DNA of 64,000 nt from an uncultured Bacteroidales bacterium. GTDB taxonomy: Bacteria > Bacteroidota > Bacteroidia > Bacteroidales > P3. Where the stretch lies: positions 25,340 through 89,339 of the forward strand of contig ONCC01000003.1 of assembly GCA_900316235.1 (NCBI GenBank), in the 5' to 3' direction. A program made the position numbers and the translations under genes. Positions 11,271-19,193 of this stretch are shown one piece after another. Every line of letters starts with the position of its first letter. The first letter of the stretch is position 1. Below the pieces are notes generated by a model. The model saw only the letters and a list, made by a program, of their open reading frames with translations. It was not told where the DNA came from and did no database searches.

Positions 11271-11344
11271 CCTACCATCTACCTATCATCTCCTACCGTG
11301 GTAGGACTTGGGTAGGAGTTGGTTAGGAGTTGATAGGTAGATGG
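11271..11344. repeat. Phased inverted array, copy 1
   Basis: The core CTACCGTGGTAG (11293-11304) is flanked on the left by 11-mers of the form CCTAYCATCTM. On the right are units starting TAGG with spacings 11, 11, 10 and 11 (11302, 11313, 11324, 11334). The array is followed by a tail (TATTAAGTATCAG...AAAACAC, to 11373) that recurs almost identically at 52621-52650, and then by an intrinsic terminator. Confidence 0.85.
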
Positions 11345-11374
11345 TATTAAGTATCAGCGAATTACAAAACACAT

Positions 11375-11399
11375 AAAAAGACCCTTTCCAGAGGGTCTC
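11375..11399 (-). terminator. Intrinsic terminator downstream of rlmB
   Basis: The stem AGACCCT / AGGGTCT (11379-11385 with 11392-11398) has a six-base loop. On the minus strand it is followed by a T run, which fits the end of the hutI-lolD-rlmB transcript. Confidence 0.8.
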
Positions 11400-11436
11400 T
11401 CCAAAAAGGGTATTATAGCACGCTACAATCTATTTA

Positions 11437-12180
11437 TCAGCGAGTTGAGCGCTGCTCAAGGGCTTCATACATAAAGACACCGGCAGCGACCGAGACATTG
11501 AGCGAGGCTACCTCGCCAACAATGGGCAATTTGGCTCTCACATCGCTCATTTTCAGCAACTCTGTACTAATACCGGTCTCTTCGTTACCCATGATGAGGA
11601 GGGTAGGCTTCCGGAAGTCGACTTCGCGGTAGTGGACGGCACCTTTCTCGGTAGCAGCAACCACTTGGTATCCACACTGTTTTGCCAAATTAACAACAGT
11701 CTTCAGGTTTTGCTCGCGACAGACGGGCAACCGCAGCAGGGCACCGCTCGAGGTCTTGATGGCATCCTCGTTGATGGCGGCGCTACCGTGGTCGGGCACC
11801 ACGAGGGCGGCAACGCCCGTACACTCAGCCGTGCGGGCAATGGCTCCCATGTTGCGGACATCGGTCACATGATCAAGCAATACCACTACCGAGGGTTCCT
11901 CCAAAGTTTCCATCAACTGCATGAAACTATGGTACTTAACCGCTGCAATGGTAGCCACTACCCCTTGGTGGTTTCCGGTGGTCATCTTGTTAAGCTTCTC
12001 CACAGGCACATACTGGAATGGGATATCATGCTCCTTTAATTTGGTTCTCAGCTCATTAAGTAAAGAAGAATTGAGCCCGTTCTGTATCAGGACACGCTCC
12101 ACCTGCTGACCACTGCCCAAAGCCTCGATAACAGGACGTAATCCATAGATTATCTGTTGTTTACTCTGTATTTTTTCCAT
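11437..12180 (-). CDS. rlmB: 23S rRNA (guanosine-2'-O-)-methyltransferase RlmB / TrmH family
   Basis: This 247-residue SPOUT methyltransferase is predicted to 2'-O-methylate a guanosine in 23S rRNA using S-adenosylmethionine. The N-terminal substrate-binding domain (about 1-78) starts with the family's [11 protein letters not shown]. The trefoil-knot catalytic domain shows motif 1 VRNMGAIAR (N110, R116), motif 2 [10 protein letters not shown] (about 197-205) and motif 3 [15 protein letters not shown] (about 218-231). Length and motif order are standard for the family. Its start overlaps the end of the upstream ABC gene by 20 nt, so it is the last gene of the hutI-lolD-rlmB operon. A terminator follows. 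Assignment to RlmB rather than another TrmH-family 2'-O-methylase is the likeliest reading but not certain. Confidence 0.92.
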   Translation of the reverse strand: MEKIQSKQQIIYGLRPVIEALGSGQQVERVLIQNGLNSSLLNELRTKLKEHDIPFQYVPVEKLNKMTTGNHQGVVATIAAVKYHSFMQLMETLEEPSVVVLLDHVTDVRNMGAIARTAECTGVAALVVPDHGSAAINEDAIKTSSGALLRLPVCREQNLKTVVNLAKQCGYQVVAATEKGAVHYREVDFRKPTLLIMGNEETGISTELLKMSDVRAKLPIVGEVASLNVSVAAGVFMYEALEQRSTR

Positions 12181-12814
12181 CGATAATTGTTATTTTTCGG
12201 TCGGCCATAGCGGCCAGTTCTTCGTTGTGGGTGACGATGATAAAGGTTTGGTTGTACTGCTCGCGGAGGCGGAAAAAGAGCTCATGGAGTTCGCGGGCAT
12301 GCTGGGAATCAAGGTTTCCCGAGGGTTCGTCGGCCAGCACGGCCATAGGGTTGTTCATCAGGGCACGTGCCACGGCCACACGCTGCTGCTCACCCCCACT
12401 GAGAGCCTGCGGCTTGTGGCTTGCGCGATGGTCTATCTTCATGAAACTCAGCAGTTCCAATGCCCGTTCCGAAGCCTCTTTCATGGGTATGCCACGGATA
12501 AGGGCAGGGATGCATACATTTTCCAAGGCCGTGAATTCAGGCAACAGGTGATGCGCCTGAAAAACGAAGCCGATGTGTTCGTTGCGAAAACGAGCCAACT
12601 CCTTCTCCTTCAGCTTTGAAACCTCGGTATCTCCATAGAGTAGCGTACCACTGTCGGGGCGGTCGAGCGTGCCGAGAATCTGTAGCAAAGTCGTCTTGCC
12701 TGCTCCCGAAGGACCCACAATGCTCACCACTTCACCCCGATCAATACTGATACTCACGTCTTTCAGCACATGCAGGTTCCCATAGCTTTTGTTGATATTT
12801 GTCGCCTTAATCAT
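12161..12814 (-). CDS. LolD-like ABC transporter ATP-binding protein
   Basis: The 217-residue ATPase belongs to the LolD/MacB-type ABC group. It has Walker [10 protein letters not shown] (34-42), Q-loop in [11 protein letters not shown] (about 84-94), signature LSGGEQQRV (138-146), Walker B VLADEP (159-164) and the H-loop His in IVTHNEEL. The Q-loop [13 protein letters not shown] stretch and the small size match lipoprotein-release ATPases. A LolD role needs LolC/E membrane partners and none is encoded nearby, so the substrate is inferred from the family only. Its ATG overlaps the hutI stop by 4 nt (ATGA) and its end overlaps rlmB by 20 nt. Translational coupling within the operon is therefore likely. 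Confidence 0.85.
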   Translation of the reverse strand: MIKATNINKSYGNLHVLKDVSISIDRGEVVSIVGPSGAGKTTLLQILGTLDRPDSGTLLYGDTEVSKLKEKELARFRNEHIGFVFQAHHLLPEFTALENVCIPALIRGIPMKEASERALELLSFMKIDHRASHKPQALSGGEQQRVAVARALMNNPMAVLADEPSGNLDSQHARELHELFFRLREQYNQTFIIVTHNEELAAMADRKITIIDGKNTE

Positions 12815-14052
12815 ACTTCTTTACCATTGAGGAAGACGCGCTCCACCTTGTTCTCTCCATAGGCGTAGGGCATGTACTCATAACTCGAAATGGGCTTGGT
12901 AATATAGAAGTTAGCCTTCTTTCCAATGGCAATGGAACCCACCATGTCGCTTACACCCATGGCATAGGCGGTGTTCAGAGTGGTAGCGTTGAAAGCTTCT
13001 TCGGGGGTCAGACGGTAACGGATGCAGGCCATGGAGAGGACGAGTTGCATGTTGCCCGAGGGCGAGGTGCCAGGGTTGTAGTCAGAGGCCATAGCCACGG
13101 GCAAACCCGCGTCAATCATCTTGCGTGCCGGCGAGAGGGGCAGGTTAAGGAAAAAGGCACAGCCGGGCAGCACCGTAGGCATCGTCTCGGTACCCTTCAA
13201 GCACTCAATTTCGGCATCGCCCATCTGCTCGAGGTGGTCGACGGAGATGGCACCATATTTCACTCCCACCTGCACGCCGCCCGAGATGGCCATCTCGTTG
13301 GCATGTATCTTCGGCCTCATGCCGTATTTGATGCCCGCCTCCAGGATACGGGCGGTATCCTCGACGGTGAAGAATCCCTGGTCGCAGAAGACGTCGATAA
13401 AGTCAGCCAGTCCCTCGGCCGCCACCTTAGGCACCATCTCATTGATGACCAGGTCGACATAGTCCTCCTGATGGCCACGGTACTCCATGGGGATGCCGTG
13501 GGCACCGAGGAAGTTCGACTTGATGGTCATGGGCGAGGTCTCTTTCAGACGACGGATGACACGCAATAACTTCAGCTCACTCTCGGTGGTGAGACCGTAG
13601 CCGCTCTTAATCTCAATGGCGCCAGTGCCCATACGCATCAACATTTCGAGGCGCCGCTTAGCCATATCGTAAAGCTCGTCTTCCGAGGCGGCGGCGGTGG
13701 CTTTGGCCGAATTGAGGATACCTCCTCCACGCTTGGCAATCTCTTCGTAGCTGAGGCCGCGAATCTTGTCGACAAACTCGTGCTCGCGCGAGTTGGCGTA
13801 GACAATGTGGGTGTGCGAGTCGCAGAAGCTGGGGAACACCAGTCGTCCGGTGGCGTCAACCACCTTGGGGGCGTTAAGGTCGGCATCCGACAAATCACTC
13901 ATCTTGCCGAAGGCGGCCACCTTTCCATCTTCTATCATCAGGTAGGCATCCTTGACGGTCTCCAACTGGGCCATCTCCTTGCCCTGCTTCCGCAGCATCG
14001 GGGTATTCTCCACCCCCACCAACTCTTTGATATTCTTAATCAGTGTTCGCAT
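12811..14052 (-). CDS. hutI: Imidazolonepropionase HutI
   Basis: HutI hydrolyses 4-imidazolone-5-propanoate to N-formimino-L-glutamate, the third step of histidine degradation. The 413-residue protein is an amidohydrolase. It has the metal-binding DSHTH near residue 80, [11 protein letters not shown] near 145, the metal His in [12 protein letters not shown] near 260, DHLEQMG, and the catalytic-site ASDYNPG near 325. An upstream TTG at 14061 would add MRF, but the ATG at 14052 gives MRTLIKN, matches the family start and lies just downstream of a -7 box. No hutH, hutU or formimino-transferase gene is in the window, so the rest of the pathway must lie elsewhere. This is the first gene of an operon with the ABC ATPase and rlmB. 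Confidence 0.93.
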   Translation of the reverse strand: MRTLIKNIKELVGVENTPMLRKQGKEMAQLETVKDAYLMIEDGKVAAFGKMSDLSDADLNAPKVVDATGRLVFPSFCDSHTHIVYANSREHEFVDKIRGLSYEEIAKRGGGILNSAKATAAASEDELYDMAKRRLEMLMRMGTGAIEIKSGYGLTTESELKLLRVIRRLKETSPMTIKSNFLGAHGIPMEYRGHQEDYVDLVINEMVPKVAAEGLADFIDVFCDQGFFTVEDTARILEAGIKYGMRPKIHANEMAISGGVQVGVKYGAISVDHLEQMGDAEIECLKGTETMPTVLPGCAFFLNLPLSPARKMIDAGLPVAMASDYNPGTSPSGNMQLVLSMACIRYRLTPEEAFNATTLNTAYAMGVSDMVGSIAIGKKANFYITKPISSYEYMPYAYGENKVERVFLNGKEV

Positions 14053-14078
14053 AAATCGCAATCATTAAAATGAAATTG

Positions 14079-14086
14079 CAAAGATA
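14079..14086 (-). promoter_or_regulatory. -7 box of the hutI operon
   Basis: Minus-strand TATCTTTG followed by GC matches TAnnTTTG. It sits about 26 nt upstream of the hutI ATG at 14052 and supports that start over the upstream TTG. Confidence 0.65.
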
Positions 14087-14137
14087 CGAACTTTTTCCGA
14101 CACGGCAAAAATATTTTGTTTTGCGAGCCGAAATGCG

Positions 14138-15748
14138 TTATTGTTTCAATAGTCGCACGACATGTTGCTGTCCATCGCCAGTGGTGAGGGTAAGGAAGTA
14201 GGCTCCCTGCGGATGGCCAGAGATGTCGAGGATATAACGGCCATCACCCTGGGGCATGAGACGCACCTCCTTGGAGCAACCGGCCATATCGATGACAATA
14301 GCGGAGACAATTGCCTTGGGTCCCTTGACAGTCACCTTGCCGCGCGTAGGATTGGGATAGGCAGCAATACGTTCACTCATCACAGATGCAACACCCACCT
14401 CGTTGGTGTCATTGACAAAATAGGCTACCAAAGAGGTGTCGCCCGTCAGCTGCAGGGTGTCAGGATTGGCGATATTGCCGTTGCTCCAGTGCGAGAAGCT
14501 GTAGCCGGGATTGGCTAGAGCCTCAACAACGACGGTGGAGTCGCAACGCACCTCGCGGTCTCGGAGGGCGACAACGCTCGCCGTGCCCCGCGAGGAGTCA
14601 GCAGACGAAGCCCTGACGGCGATGTTATATTCAGGGTCGCGGAGGACGAAGTGATAGGCATACCAGTTGTCGTCGGGGTCTTCGGTGTAATAGTTGTCGT
14701 ATGAACAGCCGTTGAGGATGAACACTCGTCCCGATGCCTCGGCGTAGAAGGCATTAGCACCGAGCTCGGGCGGCGTCAGCGGCATCATATACACTGTGTC
14801 GAGGCGGAAGTTGGTGCTGAAAGCTCGCTCCCCAATGTAGGTGACCGAAGCGGGTATGGTAATCGTGGTCAAGCTGTCGCCGATGAACGCTTCCCTTCCA
14901 ATATAGGTAACACTGTCGCCGAGTATGATAGAGGAGAGGTGCGACATCCTATGGCAAAAGAAGGCCGGTATGCGCTTCACACGGTTGCCAGAGGTGAAAT
15001 GGGTGACGTTCACACAATTGTAGAAAGGAGAATAGTCGTTGTTTCCACCACCTGAATACAAGCAATTCTCAGCGTTGAACACTATGGTGGTGAGGCTCGT
15101 ACACATGGCAAAGGAACGGAGGCCCAGGAGAACGACAGCTTCAGGAATAGTGACCGATGGCAGACTGGAGCATTCCGCAAAAGCCGAATCGTAGATGTAC
15201 TTGAGACTGTCGTTGAAAGTGACTGAGACCAGGCTTGTGCATCTGCAGAATGCCTTTTTGTGAATGACTCCAATGCGGTCTGGAATGACTATTGAGGTAA
15301 GGCTGATACAGTTCTCGAAGACATACTCGTCCAAGAACATAAGCGAGTCGGGGAGGTGGACTGTCGCCAACCGGCTACAGCCATAGAAGGCCGAGTCCAT
15401 AATCCATTCCACCCTATCGGGGATGACGACGGAGGTCAGGCTATCGCACCCCGAGAAGGCATACTTGTAGATGTACTTGACAGGGTAGGCATTGCCATTG
15501 TAGTCGACGCTGTCAGGAATGATAAGTGCACCAGTAGGCTTCTGATAATCAGTACCATACATAGACCATGGGAAATACGGGCCAATGCCAGGGCAGACGA
15601 TGGCTATCCTGTCCCCACCGACAAGGCTCCAATAAAGCGTCTGTCCCGTCGGGGCGACAACCGTACCCCAATAAGCCGTGGCTCGTGTCTGTGGCGCGAT
15701 AGCGGCCATCAGGATTGTCATTGCGAAAACAGTCAATATCTTTTTCAT
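14138..15748 (-). CDS. BspA-like leucine-rich repeat protein with T9SS type-A sorting domain
   Basis: The 536-residue secreted protein starts with a signal peptide (MKKILTVFAMTILMAAIAPQTRA). About residues 80-330 form BspA/TpLRR-type repeats (LTSVVIPDRVEWIMDSAFYG and variants), each about 23 residues and ending in A-F. A partial InlB/Listeria-Bacteroides B-repeat-like module follows (about 380-440, with YSFSHWSNG). The last about 80 residues are a T9SS type-A C-terminal domain (IAAYPNPTRGKVTV ... GAYFLTLTTGDGQQHVVRLLKQ is spread over 460-536). Export by T9SS and retention at the surface are inferred from that domain. BspA-type LRR proteins often mediate adhesion. The gene stands alone between hutI and ruvB, and no clear -7 box is visible upstream. 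Confidence 0.9.
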   Translation of the reverse strand: MKKILTVFAMTILMAAIAPQTRATAYWGTVVAPTGQTLYWSLVGGDRIAIVCPGIGPYFPWSMYGTDYQKPTGALIIPDSVDYNGNAYPVKYIYKYAFSGCDSLTSVVIPDRVEWIMDSAFYGCSRLATVHLPDSLMFLDEYVFENCISLTSIVIPDRIGVIHKKAFCRCTSLVSVTFNDSLKYIYDSAFAECSSLPSVTIPEAVVLLGLRSFAMCTSLTTIVFNAENCLYSGGGNNDYSPFYNCVNVTHFTSGNRVKRIPAFFCHRMSHLSSIILGDSVTYIGREAFIGDSLTTITIPASVTYIGERAFSTNFRLDTVYMMPLTPPELGANAFYAEASGRVFILNGCSYDNYYTEDPDDNWYAYHFVLRDPEYNIAVRASSADSSRGTASVVALRDREVRCDSTVVVEALANPGYSFSHWSNGNIANPDTLQLTGDTSLVAYFVNDTNEVGVASVMSERIAAYPNPTRGKVTVKGPKAIVSAIVIDMAGCSKEVRLMPQGDGRYILDISGHPQGAYFLTLTTGDGQQHVVRLLKQ

Positions 15749-15932
15749 AACAGTCAGTTTTTTAATTAAACATTCTTTGATTCTCTACTTATATGACGAG
15801 AAAATACCGTTTTCTGCTCACTTTTTTAACAATATTTAAATATTTTTAACACTTTTTCGGGAAGACATATTCACAACAGACCGACAGTCTTGGCGGCTTC
15901 GGTATGGTGTAAAATACAGATAGCAAAGGATT

Positions 15933-16949
15933 TCAAAACAGTTCCTGCTGGGTGCCCTGCTTGATTTTGCCGAGGTGCTGGTAGGCGAGCATGGTGGCTT
16001 CGCGGCCACGGGGGGTGCGCATGAGGTAGCCCTCCTGGATGAGGTAAGGTTCGTAGACTTCCTCGACGGTGCCGGCTTCCTCGCCGACGGCCGTGGCGAC
16101 AGTATTCAATCCCACGGGGCCACCCTTGAACTTGTCGATGATAGTGGTAAGTATACGGATATCCATATCGTCCAGGCCGTTACGGTCGACGTTGAGTGCC
16201 TGAAGGGCATAGCGGGCAATGTCGAGGGTAATGGTGCCGTCGCCTTTCACCTGGGCGAAGTCGCGCACACGGCGCAGCAGGCGGTTGGCGATACGGGGAG
16301 TGCCACGTGAACGACGGGCTATCTCGATGGCACTCTCGCTGGTAATCTTCACTTGCAGCAGGCCGGCCGAACGGTTGACAATTTTGGTAAGCGTCTCCGT
16401 GTCATAGTATTCCAGTCGACAGTTGATACCAAAACGGGCACGCAGAGGGGCGGTCAGCATACCGCTGCGCGTCGTGGCGCCGATGAGAGTAAAGGGCTTC
16501 AGTTTCAACTGTACAGAACGAGCCGCCGGACCCGACTCAATCATAATGTCGATGCGGAAATCCTCCATGGCGCTGTAGAGATACTCCTCTATAATAGGTG
16601 AAAGACGGTGGATTTCGTCGATGAAAAGAACATCGTTGTCCTGCAGTGAGGTGAGAAGACCTGCGAGATCTCCAGGCTTGTCGAGGACAGGACCGGAGGT
16701 GGTTTTTATATTGACCCCCAACTCATTGGCGATGATATTGGAGAGAGTAGTCTTGCCGAGACCCGGAGGACCGTAAAGGAGCACATGGTCGAGGGGTTCG
16801 CTACGTTCCTTGGCAGCGGCGACAAAAACCTTGAGGTTTTCCACCACCTGGTGCTGACCAGCAAAACTATCGAACCCCGAAGGACGCAAAGCACGCTCTA
16901 TATCTTTCTCCTGCGCAGAGATACTACGGCTGTCTAATTCGCTATTCAT
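15933..16949 (-). CDS. ruvB: Holliday junction branch migration helicase RuvB
   Basis: The 338-residue AAA+ motor drives branch migration with RuvA during recombination and repair. The sequence shows the family N-terminus [12 protein letters not shown], Walker [10 protein letters not shown] (60-68), Walker B DEIH (111-114), sensor GATTRSG (157-163), arginine-finger region PLRARFG (about 168-174) and the winged-helix end [10 protein letters not shown]. Length is standard. ruvA and ruvC are not adjacent. The -7 box lies only four bases upstream of the ATG, which predicts a leaderless or nearly leaderless mRNA. Confidence 0.97.
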   Translation of the reverse strand: MNSELDSRSISAQEKDIERALRPSGFDSFAGQHQVVENLKVFVAAAKERSEPLDHVLLYGPPGLGKTTLSNIIANELGVNIKTTSGPVLDKPGDLAGLLTSLQDNDVLFIDEIHRLSPIIEEYLYSAMEDFRIDIMIESGPAARSVQLKLKPFTLIGATTRSGMLTAPLRARFGINCRLEYYDTETLTKIVNRSAGLLQVKITSESAIEIARRSRGTPRIANRLLRRVRDFAQVKGDGTITLDIARYALQALNVDRNGLDDMDIRILTTIIDKFKGGPVGLNTVATAVGEEAGTVEEVYEPYLIQEGYLMRTPRGREATMLAYQHLGKIKQGTQQELF

Positions 16950-16953
16950 GGTG

Positions 16954-16961
16954 CAAAAATA
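16954..16961 (-). promoter_or_regulatory. -7 box abutting the ruvB start codon
   Basis: Minus-strand TATTTTTG is followed by CACC and then the ruvB ATG at 16949. With the usual spacing, transcription would begin at or within a few bases of the ATG. Confidence 0.6.
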
Positions 16962-17034
16962 CTATTTTTTATCGAACTGGCAAAATAAAAGTGAAATAAC
17001 GCCGTTATATAAGGAAATTATATAAAAAGAAAAT

Positions 17035-17874
17035 ATGAAACCGATAATCGTTGGAACCGATTTTTCTGAAGGATCCTACATGGCATTGGAACTGGCCATC
17101 GACGTAGCCAACCGCTTCCAGAGCGACATCATTCTCATTTGGGCCCGCCGCGAGAAACTGCTTTTCAGCGACGAGCAACTCGACACCATGACCAATCTGG
17201 CACAGGACAAGTTACAGATGTTGTGCGACAAGTACCAGCCCGCCATGAAATATGGGAAAATGCGCTGGCAAATCACTAATGGCAAAGTCGCTCCCGCCCT
17301 CGCCACCACAGCCACTCGCGAATTGGCCTCCATGATTATCATCGGCACTAATGGAGCTTCTGGATTTGAGAAATACTGGATTGGCAGCCAAGCCGTGCGC
17401 ATCGTGCAGGACTCCCCTTGCCCCGTGCTCACCGTGCGCCAGGGATACAACTTCCACAAAAAGCTGGAGCGAATCGTCGTCCCCCTTCGCGTCAATGCCA
17501 ATTCGCGCCAAAAAGTGCCGCCCGCTGCATCCATGGCTAAGATTTTCGACTCCGAAGTGCATATCCTCGCCTTGCTCGACATGAAAGAAGAAGAGGGGAC
17601 ACTGAAAGCCTATGTGCAACAGGCTATCGACTATCTTGAAAAGGAAGGCGTAGAATATAAGGTCGAAACTCGCGAATACTCCAACTACTGCGACACCGTG
17701 ATGAACTACTGTGACGACATCAAGGCCGACCTCGTGGTTATCAATACCGAACAGGATCGCATCATCAGCCAGATCTTCCTCGGTACCAATGCCCAACAGA
17801 TTGTCCACCGTTCACAGATTCCTGTGCTCTGCATCCACCCCGCCGACTATATCAACGTAGCCTCTAAAGTCTGA
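17035..17874 (+). CDS. Tandem-domain universal stress protein (UspA family)
   Basis: The 279-residue cytosolic protein has two Usp folds, about 1-140 and 147-275. Domain 1 starts KPIIVGTDFSEGS and carries the ATP-binding pattern G-2X-G-9X-GS (G104, G107, G117-S118) before SPCPVLTVR. Domain 2 ends in IPVLCIHP but lacks the first two glycines of that pattern, so only domain 1 is likely to bind nucleotide in the classical way. The Usp family is tied to stress tolerance, and no specific role is visible here. The stop overlaps the start of the downstream flavoprotein by one base (TGATG), which indicates a two-gene operon. The gene is divergent from ruvB. Confidence 0.9.
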   Translation: MKPIIVGTDFSEGSYMALELAIDVANRFQSDIILIWARREKLLFSDEQLDTMTNLAQDKLQMLCDKYQPAMKYGKMRWQITNGKVAPALATTATRELASMIIIGTNGASGFEKYWIGSQAVRIVQDSPCPVLTVRQGYNFHKKLERIVVPLRVNANSRQKVPPAASMAKIFDSEVHILALLDMKEEEGTLKAYVQQAIDYLEKEGVEYKVETREYSNYCDTVMNYCDDIKADLVVINTEQDRIISQIFLGTNAQQIVHRSQIPVLCIHPADYINVASKV

Positions 17875-19130
17875 TGGACTACGACGTCATCATTGTCGGT
17901 GCCGGTGCCGCCGGCCTGATGGCCGCCTGTACCACCGCCGAGCGAGGTCGCAAGGTGCTCCTCCTCGAGAAGATGGACCAGGCCGGACGCAAACTGCGCA
18001 TCACCGGGAAAGGCCGTTGCAACCTCACCAACACTAATTCCTTGCGCGACACTCTGCCTCACATAGGCAGCAGCACCGCCGGAACCACCAAGAAACCTGG
18101 ACAGACAGGTGGCGTGTGGCTCAGAAATGCCTACGGACGATTCTTCGCTCCCGAACTCATGGAATGGTTCGAGCAACGTGGCGTGGAACTTACGGTGGAA
18201 CGCGGCAATCGCGTCTACCCAGCCTCAGGCAAAGCCCTTGACATCTTCCTCGCTCTCATCAATGAGCTGGAGCAGAACCCTAACGTCACCATCCGCAAGA
18301 ACACCACCGTCAAAAGCATAGAAACATTCGAAGGACAGGCCACAGCCGTCATCCTCGACCGTGGCGAGAGAATCCCCTGCCGACATATTATCTTCGCCAC
18401 TGGCGGCCTCTCCTACCCCACCACCGGCTCAACCGGCGCCGGTTACCGAATCTGCCGCGAGTTAGGTCACACCGTCATCGAGCCCGTACCGTCGCTAGTG
18501 GCGCTGAAATGTCAAGAGAAGATTCCACAAGAGATGGTGGGATTCCAACTGAAGAATGTGCAATTAAAAGTTTGCAGGAAGGAATTCTTCGGCGAGATGA
18601 CTTTCGCCAATGACGGCCTTGCCGGACCAATCGTCCTCAGTGCCTCTCGCGTCGCCAGTCGTGCGCTCCATGACGGCGAAACGCTCACAGCATCACTCGA
18701 TCTCAAGCCAGCCCTCTCCCCTGAACAACTCGACAAGCGCCTGCTGTCCGACATTGACGCCAACGGTACAAGGGTCTTCAACGACGCCCTGCGTCTCTGG
18801 TTGCCTGCAGAACTCATCCCACTGGCGCTACCGCAACTACATATTGAATATTACAAACGCCTCCACCAACTTACCGGCGAGGAACGTCGTCGCCTGCGCG
18901 ACTGGCTGAAAAGTGTGCAGTTTACATTGACTGGTACTCACGACTGGAACGAGGCCATAGTCACCCAAGGGGGCGTCTCTCTCTCCGAGGTGAACCCCAA
19001 AAACATGGAAAGCCGACTCATCAGAGGTCTATATATCATAGGTGAACTTCTCGACCTCGATGCTGATACCGGCGGATACAACCTCCAGATAGCCTTCTCT
19101 ACCGGCCACGCCGCTGGCGAAGCGGTATAA
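17874..19130 (+). CDS. BaiN/HI0933-family FAD-dependent oxidoreductase
   Basis: The 418-residue flavoprotein has an N-terminal Rossmann dinucleotide motif (IIVGAGAAGLMAA, about 5-17), then the family's RKLRITGKGRCNLTN (about 42-56) and a second FAD contact FATGGLSYPTTGSTG (about 177-191). The C-terminal NAD(P)/FAD segment includes DWNEAIVTQGGVSLSEVNP and LDLDADTGGYNLQIAFSTG. Length fits the HI0933/BaiN family, annotated variously as aminoacetone oxidase or NAD(P)/FAD-dependent oxidoreductase. The true substrate of most members is unknown and I make no bile-acid claim. It starts on the last base of the Usp stop codon, so it is co-translated with the stress protein. Convergent with the ABC-F gene. 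Confidence 0.88.
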   Translation: MDYDVIIVGAGAAGLMAACTTAERGRKVLLLEKMDQAGRKLRITGKGRCNLTNTNSLRDTLPHIGSSTAGTTKKPGQTGGVWLRNAYGRFFAPELMEWFEQRGVELTVERGNRVYPASGKALDIFLALINELEQNPNVTIRKNTTVKSIETFEGQATAVILDRGERIPCRHIIFATGGLSYPTTGSTGAGYRICRELGHTVIEPVPSLVALKCQEKIPQEMVGFQLKNVQLKVCRKEFFGEMTFANDGLAGPIVLSASRVASRALHDGETLTASLDLKPALSPEQLDKRLLSDIDANGTRVFNDALRLWLPAELIPLALPQLHIEYYKRLHQLTGEERRRLRDWLKSVQFTLTGTHDWNEAIVTQGGVSLSEVNPKNMESRLIRGLYIIGELLDLDADTGGYNLQIAFSTGHAAGEAV

Positions 19131-19149
19131 TTGCTCTTCGGTAGCCCAT

Positions 19150-19193
19150 TTCAACGATACTTCGACGATACTTCAACGATAGTTCAACGATGC
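19150..19193. repeat. 11-bp tandem array and hairpin at the ABC-F 3' end
   Basis: Four consecutive 11-mers occur: TTCAACGATAC, TTCGACGATAC, TTCAACGATAG and TTCAACGATGC. The last one pairs with the following GCATCGTCGAA to form an 11-bp hairpin (19183-19205). The array spans the ABC-F stop codon (19173) and fills the gap between convergent genes, so it may also act as a transcription end signal. Confidence 0.9.

Larger units (their letters stand above)
11001..11436. other. Intergenic region: promoter, phased palindrome, terminator
   Basis: This 436-base gap lies between rlmB and the giant gene. It holds the leader and -7 box of the giant gene (11001-11097), A/T-rich sequence with no coding signal (about 11100-11265), copy 1 of the phased inverted array (11271-11344), its conserved tail (11345-11373) and the rlmB terminator (11375-11399). 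No convincing small gene is present. Confidence 0.7.

Noticed and set aside
11271..11344. Reading the TAGGAGTTGG arrays as CRISPR
   Set aside because: Units are contiguous 10-11-mers in inverted halves, without unique spacers or cas genes.
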